This document shows positions 14,923 to 22,975 of a DNA stretch of 37,381 nucleotides, piece after piece. Position 1 is the first letter of the stretch; each line of letters opens with the position of its first letter. Source of the stretch: Desulfarculaceae bacterium (GTDB taxonomy: Bacteria > Desulfobacterota > Desulfarculia > Desulfarculales > Desulfarculaceae); NCBI GenBank assembly GCA_028277825.1, contig JANQFN010000521.1:1-37381 (forward strand), in the 5' to 3' direction. A program made the translations under genes and the position numbers. The notes under the pieces are model-generated. The model was not told where the DNA came from, ran no database searches, and worked only from the letters and a program-made list of their open reading frames with translations.

Positions 14923-15606
14923 ATGGCTACCTCCGGCAGCTATGACTTCACCCTGGATCGCGACAAGATCATCAACGCGGCCTTGCGCAAGTGCGGGGTG
15001 ATCGCCACCGGCCAGACCGCCACGGCCAGTCAGATCGAATTCGGCTCCGAAGCCCTGAACGTGATGGTTAAGGCCTGGCAGACCCGGGGCGTATACCTGT
15101 GGACCCGGGAGTGGGTGAACGAAAGCCTGGCGGCCTCCACAGCCTTTTTCACGGTGGCCGCCGACACTTTGGACATAGACCGGGCGGTGATCCGCGATTC
15201 GGACGGGAACGACACCCCGGTGACCATCATCCCCATGACCGAGTACTTGGACCTGGCCGACAAGGACGCGGAGGGCAAGCCCCACACCATTTCGCTGCAC
15301 AAAAAGCTTACCCCCACGGTCTACCTGTACCCGGAGCCGGATGTGGCCACCTACACCCTGCAGTATTTGCGGGTGCGCAAGCTGGAGGACTTTGACGCCG
15401 GGGCCAACACCGCCGATTTCCCGGAGAAGTGGCTGGGCGCCCTGGTTTGGGGCCTGGCCGACGAGCTGGGCCCGGAATATCAGGTGCCCGAACCCAGGCA
15501 GCGGCGCCTGGAGAAAAAGGCCAAGGAGTCCTTTGCCGAGGCCAAAGGCGATGACGTGGAGACCGTGACGAGCCTCAGGGTGCGCCCGCGGCTGGGACGG
15601 AGATAG
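14923..15606 (+). CDS. head-tail adaptor (P22 gp4-like)
   Basis: The 227-residue protein opens with KIINAALRKCGVIATGQTAT, then EALNVMVKAWQTRGVYLWTR. This is the helical signature of the podovirus adaptor that docks under the portal and connects it to the tail. A beta-rich centre (LHKKLTPTVYLYPEPDV) and a helical basic C-terminus follow. Its neighbours, the zinc-knuckle protein and the fibre and gp10-like genes, agree with a neck module. The start immediately follows the previous stop. Confidence 0.8.
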   Translation: MATSGSYDFTLDRDKIINAALRKCGVIATGQTATASQIEFGSEALNVMVKAWQTRGVYLWTREWVNESLAASTAFFTVAADTLDIDRAVIRDSDGNDTPVTIIPMTEYLDLADKDAEGKPHTISLHKKLTPTVYLYPEPDVATYTLQYLRVRKLEDFDAGANTADFPEKWLGALVWGLADELGPEYQVPEPRQRRLEKKAKESFAEAKGDDVETVTSLRVRPRLGRR

Positions 15607-15609
15607 ACA

Positions 15610-17115
15610 ATGGCCAACGCCCTGCAAGTTGAGTTTTTGCAAGCCGGGCTGATCGATTCCAACGGGGATGCCCTGGCCGGCGGCAAGGTCTACACCTATG
15701 AGGCCGGCACTACCAACAACAAGGCCTGCTGGACCGCTGCCGATAAATCGGTGGCCGCCACCAACCCGGTGATGCTGGACGCCAACGGCGTGGCCATCAT
15801 CTATGCGGACGGCAACTACAAATTCGTGGTCAAAACCGCCGCCGACGTGACGGTGTACACCTGGGACAATATCTATTTCGGCATTCCGGCCGACTCCAAC
15901 AAGGTGGTGCAGAGCAAAACCGCCGACTACACCGCGGCCAGCACCGATGACGTGATATTGGTCAACGCCACCTCCGGTAGCGTGACTATTTCCCTGCCCG
16001 CCTCCGGCTCTAATGAGGGCAAGGAATATCTGATCATCAAGACCGATGCCAGCGCAAACACCGTGACCGTGGACCCCAACGGCGCGGAAACCATCAATGG
16101 CGATTCCACCATTGTCTTGGGCGGGCAGTACCAGGCCCTGGAAATTGTGAGCGATGGCTCCAACTGGCTGGATAAGTTCACTCTGCTCGATGAGGACGAC
16201 ATGTCCTCGGACAGCGATGCCCGGGGCGCTACCCAGCAAAGCATCAAGGCCTACGTGGACAGCGGCACGGTCACCATGACCAATAAGACGTTGACCGATC
16301 CGGTTTTGAATGGGGATTTGTCGGGCACCGCTTTCCTCGATGAAGATGATCTGGCCACTGACTCTGCCACCAAGACAGCAAGCCAGCAATCCATCAAGGC
16401 CTATGTAAGCCGGAAGTACCCCCGGGGGTTTATCTCCGGCCTGACGCCGTCCTGGACCTCCACCAGCCAAATCACCTTTGCCGGCGGCTCCCTGGACATC
16501 AACGGCGATATTTACGACCTGGATTCTGCCACCGCCATCACTTTTTCACCGGGCAGCAACGAGATTCATTACGTGATGGTGGACGAATCCGCCGACCCGG
16601 CCACGGCGCTGGCGGCCGGGCAGTTTAGCAGCACTACCACCGCGCCCACTTGGGATGATGATAAATCGGCCTGGATGGACGCCGGGGCGGACAAGCGCTG
16701 CATAGCCTGGTTCACCACGGACGGCTCATCCAACATTGAGGAATTTTATGTTTCCGGCGGGGACTACAAGTACAAGGACCATCCGGTGGACCTGAGCACC
16801 GGCAGCCCCGCCACCACCGCCACGGCCCTGCCGCTCACCGCCCCCAACTTCGGGCGCATGTCGGTCTCTGTTTTCGGGTCGGTCACCAAGGGCGGCGCCA
16901 CCTCTTTTTTGCGCGCCCGCAACGGGGACAGTTCGGAAACTCTTAACTTTGTGGACAGCGGGCTGGCCCTAACCGATGTGTCGGGCGGAATCGGCATCGG
17001 CGAGAGGGAGTACACCACCGATACATCGCAGCAAATTGATTACGAGGCCACCTCCGGGGCCACAGTCAAGATCAAAACCACGCGCATAGCGATACCTACG
17101 GGGCTGGCGCGATGA
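15610..17115 (+). CDS. tail fibre protein, 501 aa
   Basis: The N-terminal 90 residues have the phage virion-anchoring pattern: LIDSNGDALAGGKVYTYEAG, then NPVMLDANGVAIIYADGNYK and VTVYTWDNIYFG. A pair of internal repeats of the type LDEDDMxSDS...QQSIKAYV lies at about residues 196-218 and 240-262; this module is common in fibre shafts. The rest is beta-rich and probably the distal receptor-binding part. The stop overlaps the next ATG by four bases. Confidence 0.82.
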   Translation: MANALQVEFLQAGLIDSNGDALAGGKVYTYEAGTTNNKACWTAADKSVAATNPVMLDANGVAIIYADGNYKFVVKTAADVTVYTWDNIYFGIPADSNKVVQSKTADYTAASTDDVILVNATSGSVTISLPASGSNEGKEYLIIKTDASANTVTVDPNGAETINGDSTIVLGGQYQALEIVSDGSNWLDKFTLLDEDDMSSDSDARGATQQSIKAYVDSGTVTMTNKTLTDPVLNGDLSGTAFLDEDDLATDSATKTASQQSIKAYVSRKYPRGFISGLTPSWTSTSQITFAGGSLDINGDIYDLDSATAITFSPGSNEIHYVMVDESADPATALAAGQFSSTTTAPTWDDDKSAWMDAGADKRCIAWFTTDGSSNIEEFYVSGGDYKYKDHPVDLSTGSPATTATALPLTAPNFGRMSVSVFGSVTKGGATSFLRARNGDSSETLNFVDSGLALTDVSGGIGIGEREYTTDTSQQIDYEATSGATVKIKTTRIAIPTGLAR

Positions 17116-17324
17116 AGCACGCTTACGACGCAACCACCGGAAACATCATGGGTATTTGCCGTCCCACCATGGGCGTGGGCCGCGATGGCCGCCCGGTTGA
17201 GCTGGAAAGCCCCCAGGCCAAGTTTTGGGAAGCCCAGGGGTTTGCCATCGCCGATGGGAATCGGGTGGAGAGGGCGGAATACCGCTATGTGGACGGCAGG
17301 ATAACCAGGAGGGTTCGACGGTAA
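17112..17324 (+). CDS. small fibre-associated protein, 70 aa
   Basis: I do not recognise this protein. Start ATG 17112 overlaps the fibre stop as ATGA, and its own stop overlaps the next start by one base, so it is part of a tightly coupled set. It begins MKHAYDATTGNIMGICRP, has a beta-type pattern and ends very basic (GRITRRVRR). It may be a fibre chaperone or cap; that is only a suggestion from position. Confidence 0.6.
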   Translation: MKHAYDATTGNIMGICRPTMGVGRDGRPVELESPQAKFWEAQGFAIADGNRVERAEYRYVDGRITRRVRR

Positions 17325-18742
17325 TGCCCAAAGTGCCTTTCCCGCCTTTTGTTTCGCGTAGCGCCGACGAAGCGTCCTTGCCCGGGACCGTGGATGCCCG
17401 GCGGGTGGACTGCTATGCGGATATGGTGGGCGGGCAGGTGGTTTTTCGCAAAAAGCCGGGCACGGAGCTTTTCTGCGACCTGGGCGTCACCACTCCGGTT
17501 GATGCCCTGTACTGGTGGGATTCCAAGGACGTGGTGCTGGCGGTGTCTGGAGGCAATGTCTACCGGGTGACCAGCCAGGACGGCAATTTCTCCGACGTGA
17601 CCGGAGACGCCCTGAGCCCGGTGGGGCACACCTCCATCACCGATGATGGCACCTACGCCTTTTTCGCCAGCGGCGGCCGCATGGTGCACTACAACAACAG
17701 CGGCACTACCGTGCAACTGGCCGACAGTGACGCCCCCACGGTGGTTACGCACTTGGATTACCTGGATCAGTACATTTTGGCCCTGGTGGGTAACAGCTCC
17801 CAATTCCACCACTCGGACGTGGGCGCTTCCCTGAATTGGACGGCCACGGTTTTTGCCAACGCCGAATCCAACCCGGATGATCTGCTGGCCATGCACGTGG
17901 CCCACCGGGAAATAACCCTGTTTGGCACCAAGGGCATCGAGATTTTTTACAACGACGGCACCACGCCCTTCAGTCGTCTGGAGGGGTCGTACCAGGAGAT
18001 CGGCTGCATCGCGGCCAACAGCATTGTGAACGCCAACGGGGTGTGGATTTTTTTGAATAACGACCGCCAGGTGACCATGCTGGAGGGCCGCACCCCCCGG
18101 CTTAAGTCCGGGCCTTATGACGATGTGATCAGAAACATATCGGCGGTGGCCGACGCCTACGCGGTGTTCATCAGCCTGGGCCAGCATGCCTTTTATCTCC
18201 TAAGCTTCCCCAGCGAAAACCTGACCGTTGCCTATGACCTGGTGACCGATTCCTGGGCCGAGTGGGGCTATTGGAACAGCGCCAGCGGCGAGCACGACAT
18301 GTGGCCAGGCAAGTCTTACTGCTACGCCAAGCGCTGGCAACTGCACCTGGTGGGGGACCGCTCCACCGGCAAGATCTACAAGCTGAATCCCGCAGTGTAC
18401 CAGGATGCCGGCAACACCATCAGGAGCCTGCTCAGGTCCGGGCATCACGACCACGGCACCTTGCGCAGAAAGACCGTGGCCGAGTTGATCATCCGGGCCA
18501 AGCGGGGCCTGGGGGGCGTTTCGGGCGATGAGCCGGTGTTCACTATCCGGTGGCGGGACGACAACGGGCCCTGGGGCAATGAGGTCCAGGTGAGCTTGGG
18601 CAAGATCGGCGAAAACGAGTTTATCGCCCGGCTGGCCCCCATGGGGCAGTACCGCACCCGGCAGTACGAGATCGCCCATACGGACAATACCGATTTCGTG
18701 CTGGTGGAAATGGAAGAGCCGCAGGTGGAGTTGAGCGATTGA
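17324..18742 (+). CDS. packaged-DNA stabilisation / tail hub protein (P22 gp10-like)
   Basis: ATG 17324 follows AGGAGGG. The 472-residue product begins PFVSRSADEASLPGTVDARR and continues GGQVVFRKKPGTELFCDLG. This is the gp10 pattern (acquired-residue N-terminus, then a rich beta structure consistent with a propeller). In P22, gp10 binds below gp4 and closes the tail channel so that packaged DNA stays in. The gene follows the gp4-like adaptor and the fibre, which fits the neck module. Confidence 0.82.
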   Translation: MPKVPFPPFVSRSADEASLPGTVDARRVDCYADMVGGQVVFRKKPGTELFCDLGVTTPVDALYWWDSKDVVLAVSGGNVYRVTSQDGNFSDVTGDALSPVGHTSITDDGTYAFFASGGRMVHYNNSGTTVQLADSDAPTVVTHLDYLDQYILALVGNSSQFHHSDVGASLNWTATVFANAESNPDDLLAMHVAHREITLFGTKGIEIFYNDGTTPFSRLEGSYQEIGCIAANSIVNANGVWIFLNNDRQVTMLEGRTPRLKSGPYDDVIRNISAVADAYAVFISLGQHAFYLLSFPSENLTVAYDLVTDSWAEWGYWNSASGEHDMWPGKSYCYAKRWQLHLVGDRSTGKIYKLNPAVYQDAGNTIRSLLRSGHHDHGTLRRKTVAELIIRAKRGLGGVSGDEPVFTIRWRDDNGPWGNEVQVSLGKIGENEFIARLAPMGQYRTRQYEIAHTDNTDFVLVEMEEPQVELSD

Positions 18743-19077
18743 GCATGCAATGGCCACAGGTGCCCAGGGCCGGCAACGAGCGCAGCGTGGAGATGTGGCG
18801 CAATTTGGTGCTCAAGCACCTCAAGGGGTTGACGGCCAGTTTCACGTGGAACCCTGGCAGCTTGGCCGATGGCGCCGGCGAAACCAGCGCGGCTGTGATT
18901 GTGGCGGGGGCGGCCTTTGGGGACTTTGCGCAGGCGGCCGCGCCCTATGACCTACAGGACGTGCAGTGCACCGCCTACGTGTGCGCCGCGGGCACCGTGC
19001 GGGTGCGGCTGCAAAACGAGACAGGCGGAGTGGTGGACCTGGCCGAGGGCACCTGGAAGGTAAAGGTGACGAGTTGA
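18739..19077 (+). CDS. beta-type virion protein, 112 aa
   Basis: TTG 18739 overlaps the gp10 stop (TTGA) and lies 8 bases after GGAG; ATG 18745 is the alternative start. After a short helical N-terminus the protein reads LTASFTWNPGSLADGAGETS, then APYDLQDVQCTAYV and VRVRLQNETGGVVDLAEGTW. This is a small beta-sandwich-like domain that I know from podovirus tail modules. The exact role is unknown. Confidence 0.68.
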   Translation: MSMQWPQVPRAGNERSVEMWRNLVLKHLKGLTASFTWNPGSLADGAGETSAAVIVAGAAFGDFAQAAAPYDLQDVQCTAYVCAAGTVRVRLQNETGGVVDLAEGTWKVKVTS

Positions 19078-19610
19078 GCGAAGGGCAAGCCATAAACATC
19101 GACATCGCGACAACCGACCCGGTGATGACCCTGGCCAGGATCGTTGATTTTGACGGTGCGGTGGCCCCGCTGGTGATGAGGGAGCGGATTTTCGCTCTGG
19201 AGGCGGAGCTTTCCAAATTGCCTCAAGCCGAACTGCCCATTGCCCACCATTTTGCCAAGGGGGTGTATGCCAGGGAAATGACCATGAGGGCCGGTGAGCT
19301 GGTTATCGGCAAGATACACCGCCTCCAGCACCTGAGCATCATCTCCCAGGGCGACGTGGCGGTGGCCACCGAATTTGGCATCAGGCGCTACCGGGCGCCT
19401 TTTACCTTTGTTTCCGAGCCAGGGGCCAAGCGGGTGATCTATGCCCATGAGGATACTGTTTGGACGACCATTCATGTCACCGACAAGACGGACGTGAACG
19501 AGATCGAAAAAGACATAATTGCACCCAATTACGACGACATACCCGAATTGATTGATGTGGCGGCAATTGGCGGGGAACCGGAGAAGGCAGAATGTCTTGG
19601 GTTGCCGTAG
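19074..19610 (+). CDS. cupin-like tail-module protein, 178 aa
   Basis: The only start that does not run deep into the previous gene is TTG 19074, again overlapping a stop as TTGA. The core reads HHFAKGVYAREMTMRAGELV, IGKIHRLQHLSIISQGDVAV and APFTFVSEPGAKRVIYAHED, followed by TVWTTIHVTD. The His-rich motif, central Gly turn and second His/Glu motif give the two-motif layout of a cupin barrel with plausible metal ligands. Such proteins recur in podovirus tail regions without a settled function. The next gene overlaps by 19 bases. Confidence 0.7.
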   Translation: MSEGQAINIDIATTDPVMTLARIVDFDGAVAPLVMRERIFALEAELSKLPQAELPIAHHFAKGVYAREMTMRAGELVIGKIHRLQHLSIISQGDVAVATEFGIRRYRAPFTFVSEPGAKRVIYAHEDTVWTTIHVTDKTDVNEIEKDIIAPNYDDIPELIDVAAIGGEPEKAECLGLP

Positions 19611-20818
19611 CAATAGCCGGCGCGGCCGTGGTGGGCGGCATCGCCTCCACCGTGGCCGCCAACGAAGCGTCCAGCGGCGCTGAGGCCGCCGCCAACGCCC
19701 AGGCCCAGGGCGCCCGGGATGCGGCCGACGCCTCCATAAGGGCCGCCGAGATAGCCGCCGCCGCCAACATCAAGGCCGCGGAGCTGGCCGCCGGCGGCAT
19801 GGTGGAGGCCGCCGCCATCGCGGCCGAGGAATCCCGCCGGGCCCAGAAAGAGGCTTTGGCCTACATGGAACAGGCCAAGCAGGAGGCCTGGGGAATTCTG
19901 GATTCCACCATCGGGCAGGCCACCGGAGAGATCAGCACCGCTCAAAGCATGGCGGTGCAGGTGTTGGAGGATTTCGGGGACGAGACCGCTGCCCTGTACA
20001 AGCCCTATGTGGGCGCCGGTCCAAAGGCCTTGGCCGAATTACAAAACCTGGCCGCCCAGGGGGTGCAGATTCCGGCGGACCTGACCCAGAGCCCCTATTA
20101 CGGCCTGTATTCATTCCAACAACAGCAGCAGGACAAGGCCATCAAACAGGCCTTGGCGGCCCGGGGAATCCTGGACAGTGGCTATGGCATCACCGAACAG
20201 ATCAAGGCTGACACCGGCCTGACCCAGAGCTTCGCCGCAGACGAATACAACCGGGCTGTGGACGACTGGACGCGCTCGGTGAGCGTGCACGGAGATTTGC
20301 TCAACACCGGATTCGCGGCCACCGGCAATTTGGCCAATACCTATCAGGTGACCGCGGCAAACCTGGCGGACGTGATCAAGTGGGGCGGGGCGGCACGGGC
20401 CAATCTGCTTTCGGCCAACAGCGCGGCCAAGGCCAACGCCGCCATGGGGGCGGGCTCCCAGGGCGCGAACGTCATCAGCAACACCGGCTCCCAACTGGCC
20501 AACATCCAAACCCAGTTGGGCACCAACTTGAGCAATGTGGCTCTAGCCGAGGGTGCCAACGCGGCGGCCATAGCCCAGAGACAGGGAGACAACCTAAGCG
20601 CCATTTACATGAACAACGCCGCGAATCAGGCCCAAATGATGAACGCGGCGGCCCAGAGCCGGGCGAACCTATACACCAATTACGGCAACCTGGCCATGGG
20701 CGCGGCCAACGCCTATGCGGGTTACGCGGGTTGGCAGGCCTATTTGAAAAGCAGGCAGACGCCCACCACCACATCGGCGGCCCAGCCTGACCCATACGCT
20801 GGCTGGAACCTTTATTAG
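19592..20818 (+). CDS. DNA ejection/transfer protein, 408 aa
   Basis: The product starts with a hydrophobic helix (SWVAVAIAGAAVVGGIAST), then a long Ala-rich helix/coiled coil (about residues 20-125). A conserved part follows: KPYVGAGPKALAELQNLAAQ, SPYYGLYSFQQQQQDKAIKQ and ALAARGILDSGYGI. This matches phage DNA-injection proteins of the P22 gp7/gp20 type. These are packed in the head and ejected to form a channel through the cell envelope. The C-terminus is Asn/Ala/Gln-rich. GGAGAAGG precedes the ATG. Confidence 0.78.
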   Translation: MSWVAVAIAGAAVVGGIASTVAANEASSGAEAAANAQAQGARDAADASIRAAEIAAAANIKAAELAAGGMVEAAAIAAEESRRAQKEALAYMEQAKQEAWGILDSTIGQATGEISTAQSMAVQVLEDFGDETAALYKPYVGAGPKALAELQNLAAQGVQIPADLTQSPYYGLYSFQQQQQDKAIKQALAARGILDSGYGITEQIKADTGLTQSFAADEYNRAVDDWTRSVSVHGDLLNTGFAATGNLANTYQVTAANLADVIKWGGAARANLLSANSAAKANAAMGAGSQGANVISNTGSQLANIQTQLGTNLSNVALAEGANAAAIAQRQGDNLSAIYMNNAANQAQMMNAAAQSRANLYTNYGNLAMGAANAYAGYAGWQAYLKSRQTPTTTSAAQPDPYAGWNLY

Positions 20819-20828
20819 GGAGTAAGCC

Positions 20829-21866
20829 ATGGCGCAACCATATCAAGTGGATGGCAAATGGTGGATCATCCCCGACGGCAGTTATCAGCCGATTTCTTAT
20901 ACGCCGCCGTCTGAGAGCAGGGCGCCGGCCGCTAAGAAGCCTGCGCCCAAGCCCGCAGAACCCCCCAACCCAGGCAATTGGTCTCCGGAGTGGGCCAAGA
21001 AAGCGGCTGAAAAAAGGGCAAAGATTGCTGAGCAAAAGCCCGCGCCGCCGGTTTATATGCACCCCGAGCGGGCCAAGCGCGTAGAGGAAAAGACTACCTT
21101 GGCGGACCTGAACCGGGAGCGGAATCAAGCCTTGCTTGGGGTTGATCCGGCAGAGGTGGGGTACCCGGGCGATTTGCAGGGTCTAGAGGTGCCCCTTGGT
21201 CCCATAGAACACTTGGGCGGTCTCAATCCCGGCGCCTACGGCTACCCCGGCGACCTGCCCAGGGGATACAGCGACTACAACCATCTTATGGGCCTTGGGC
21301 CGACCGCCTATGGCTATCCGGGCGACCTGGGACTGCCCAGACCCCAGATAAACCTGACCGCAATACAGCGGGCGAATCAAGAGAACAAGGGCACCACCAT
21401 GGCCACGGCGCAGCCCTCCACCCTGGGGACATTGGCCGGGGGCGGTGCCACGTTTGTGAATCCCAGGCCCACCTTGGCAGGCGTGGTGCAGCCCGCTCCA
21501 CCTCAGGGACCGTTTCAGTTTGTGAACTATGACGGCCCCGGAGCCAACGGCGGTGCCGTGGTCGGCCCAGATGGCAAAAGGCGGCACATCTACGGGGATG
21601 CCCCCCCAGCCGATATTTTCCCTGATCCAAGACCAATGAGCAACACCGTTCCGGTCACCCCGGGAGCGCCGGCAGTACCCCAATATGACCCAACAGGCAA
21701 GCACGTTTATCAGACCACCCAACACCAAACGGGCAATAACCAGGGGAGCCTGGCAGACGCCTACAACATGGCGGCCAGCAACCGGGGCAACCTCTACGCC
21801 GGCCAGACCGGGAACCAATACCAGGACTACTTGGCCGCCTGGCGACAGTATATGGGAGGCCAATAA
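20829..21866 (+). CDS. Pro-rich virion protein with GYPGDL repeats, 345 aa
   Basis: I do not recognise a family. The first 110 residues are Pro/Ala/Lys-rich and basic. Between about residues 110 and 170 a unit ending in GYPGDL occurs three times (EVGYPGDL, AYGYPGDL, AYGYPGDL), about 28-30 residues apart, with Leu/Gly-rich linkers. The rest is low-complexity and Gly/Pro/Gln-rich. It lies between two ejection-type genes and is probably carried in the virion. Its stop shares one base with the next ATG. Confidence 0.62.
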   Translation: MAQPYQVDGKWWIIPDGSYQPISYTPPSESRAPAAKKPAPKPAEPPNPGNWSPEWAKKAAEKRAKIAEQKPAPPVYMHPERAKRVEEKTTLADLNRERNQALLGVDPAEVGYPGDLQGLEVPLGPIEHLGGLNPGAYGYPGDLPRGYSDYNHLMGLGPTAYGYPGDLGLPRPQINLTAIQRANQENKGTTMATAQPSTLGTLAGGGATFVNPRPTLAGVVQPAPPQGPFQFVNYDGPGANGGAVVGPDGKRRHIYGDAPPADIFPDPRPMSNTVPVTPGAPAVPQYDPTGKHVYQTTQHQTGNNQGSLADAYNMAASNRGNLYAGQTGNQYQDYLAAWRQYMGGQ

Positions 21867-22975
21867 TGGCTCGAATCGATCACAGGCTTTTGGCCAACAT
21901 CCCCAATGCCCATATCGGGGGTTACTTGGGAGCCCAGCGGGCGACCCTGAACGACCTTCAAATGGACGCCCATGCCAGGCAGCAGCGACAAGAGGCCAAT
22001 TTGGGCAGCTTGTTTGCCAGCCGGGGGGAGGGCGAGACCTACGGCGAAATGGCCGCAAGGGGGGCCGACATGGGCCTTTCCCCCAACATGATCCTGCGAC
22101 TGGAGGGCATGGGACAGACCGAGCGGCAGATAGCCGCCAACGATCAACAACGCAGGATCGCCAATCAGCAAAGAGGGCGGGAGTTCGCCCTCAAAGAAGT
22201 CAATTCGTGGGCTTCTCGGCAAAAAGCCATTACTCAACAGTACATCAATGCCAAAGACCAGAAGGGGCTGGATGCCGCCATAGCCATGGCCAAGACCGAG
22301 GCGGCCAAATCCAAGAACCCGGGCATCAGGCGCATGGGCGAAATGATGCAGGGCATCACCATCGGTCAAAACGGTGAGGTGAACAAGTCCACAATGCGCA
22401 TGACCGGCAAGGAGGCCCGGGAAAGCCTTGGTGTCACCGGATATGACGACAACGATTACGTGGAAGTCACCGTTCAGACCAACACTAAGAACGTGTTGGG
22501 GTCCAAGGAGATTGATACGCCGAAAAAGCAAAAGGTCAAATCTTCGGTGCACACCCGGCAGAACCCAGAGACCGGCGAAACCGAAGTGGTGCGGGTGTAC
22601 GAGGATGGCCGGGAGCCGGTGGTTACGAATCTTGGTGTGGACCTCCGCACTGCGGATGCCACCAGAAAGGCCATCAACCAGGGGTTGGCGCTGATTAACA
22701 AGATACAGTCTGGCTCCGAACTGGATCAGTACATCAAGACCAAGTTGGCTGAAATCGGGGTGGAGGGTGCCACCGTTGAGGCGGGAGACAAGAAGACCAT
22801 AATCCGGGAAATCAAGGAAAATGTGGACGCGTTCAAGAAGCGCTTGAAGGTCATGGAAAAAGGGGGCGGCGGTGATGATTTGCCCCCTGGAGTGAGCGAG
22901 GCCGACATTCAGCACACCATGAAAGCGCACGGCTTGACCAGGGAGCAAGTTTTGGAGCGTCTGGGGAATAGATAA
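21866..22975 (+). CDS. probable internal virion/ejection protein, 369 aa
   Basis: Starts ATG 21866, overlapping the previous stop by one base. The N-terminal third is helical and Gln/Arg-rich (DLQMDAHARQQRQEANLGSL); the middle is beta-rich (YVEVTVQTNTKNVLGSKEID). The C-terminal third is again helical (KKTIIREIKENVDAFKKRLK) and ends with a small helical motif DIQHTMKAHGLTREQVLERL. Its place between the ejection protein and the giant internal protein, with one-base overlaps on both sides, implies that it belongs to the same ejection apparatus. Confidence 0.65.
   Translation: MARIDHRLLANIPNAHIGGYLGAQRATLNDLQMDAHARQQRQEANLGSLFASRGEGETYGEMAARGADMGLSPNMILRLEGMGQTERQIAANDQQRRIANQQRGREFALKEVNSWASRQKAITQQYINAKDQKGLDAAIAMAKTEAAKSKNPGIRRMGEMMQGITIGQNGEVNKSTMRMTGKEARESLGVTGYDDNDYVEVTVQTNTKNVLGSKEIDTPKKQKVKSSVHTRQNPETGETEVVRVYEDGREPVVTNLGVDLRTADATRKAINQGLALINKIQSGSELDQYIKTKLAEIGVEGATVEAGDKKTIIREIKENVDAFKKRLKVMEKGGGGDDLPPGVSEADIQHTMKAHGLTREQVLERLGNR

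Noticed and set aside
14719-16470. Long minus-strand open frame of 583 codons
   Set aside because: Antisense to the neck adaptor and tail fibre genes; Gly/His/Val-rich translation without motifs or a ribosome site.
15610-17115. Diversity-generating retroelement target in the fibre gene
   Set aside because: No reverse transcriptase and no template-like near-repeat of the fibre 3' end seen in the window; the internal QQSIKAYV repeats are ordinary shaft modules.
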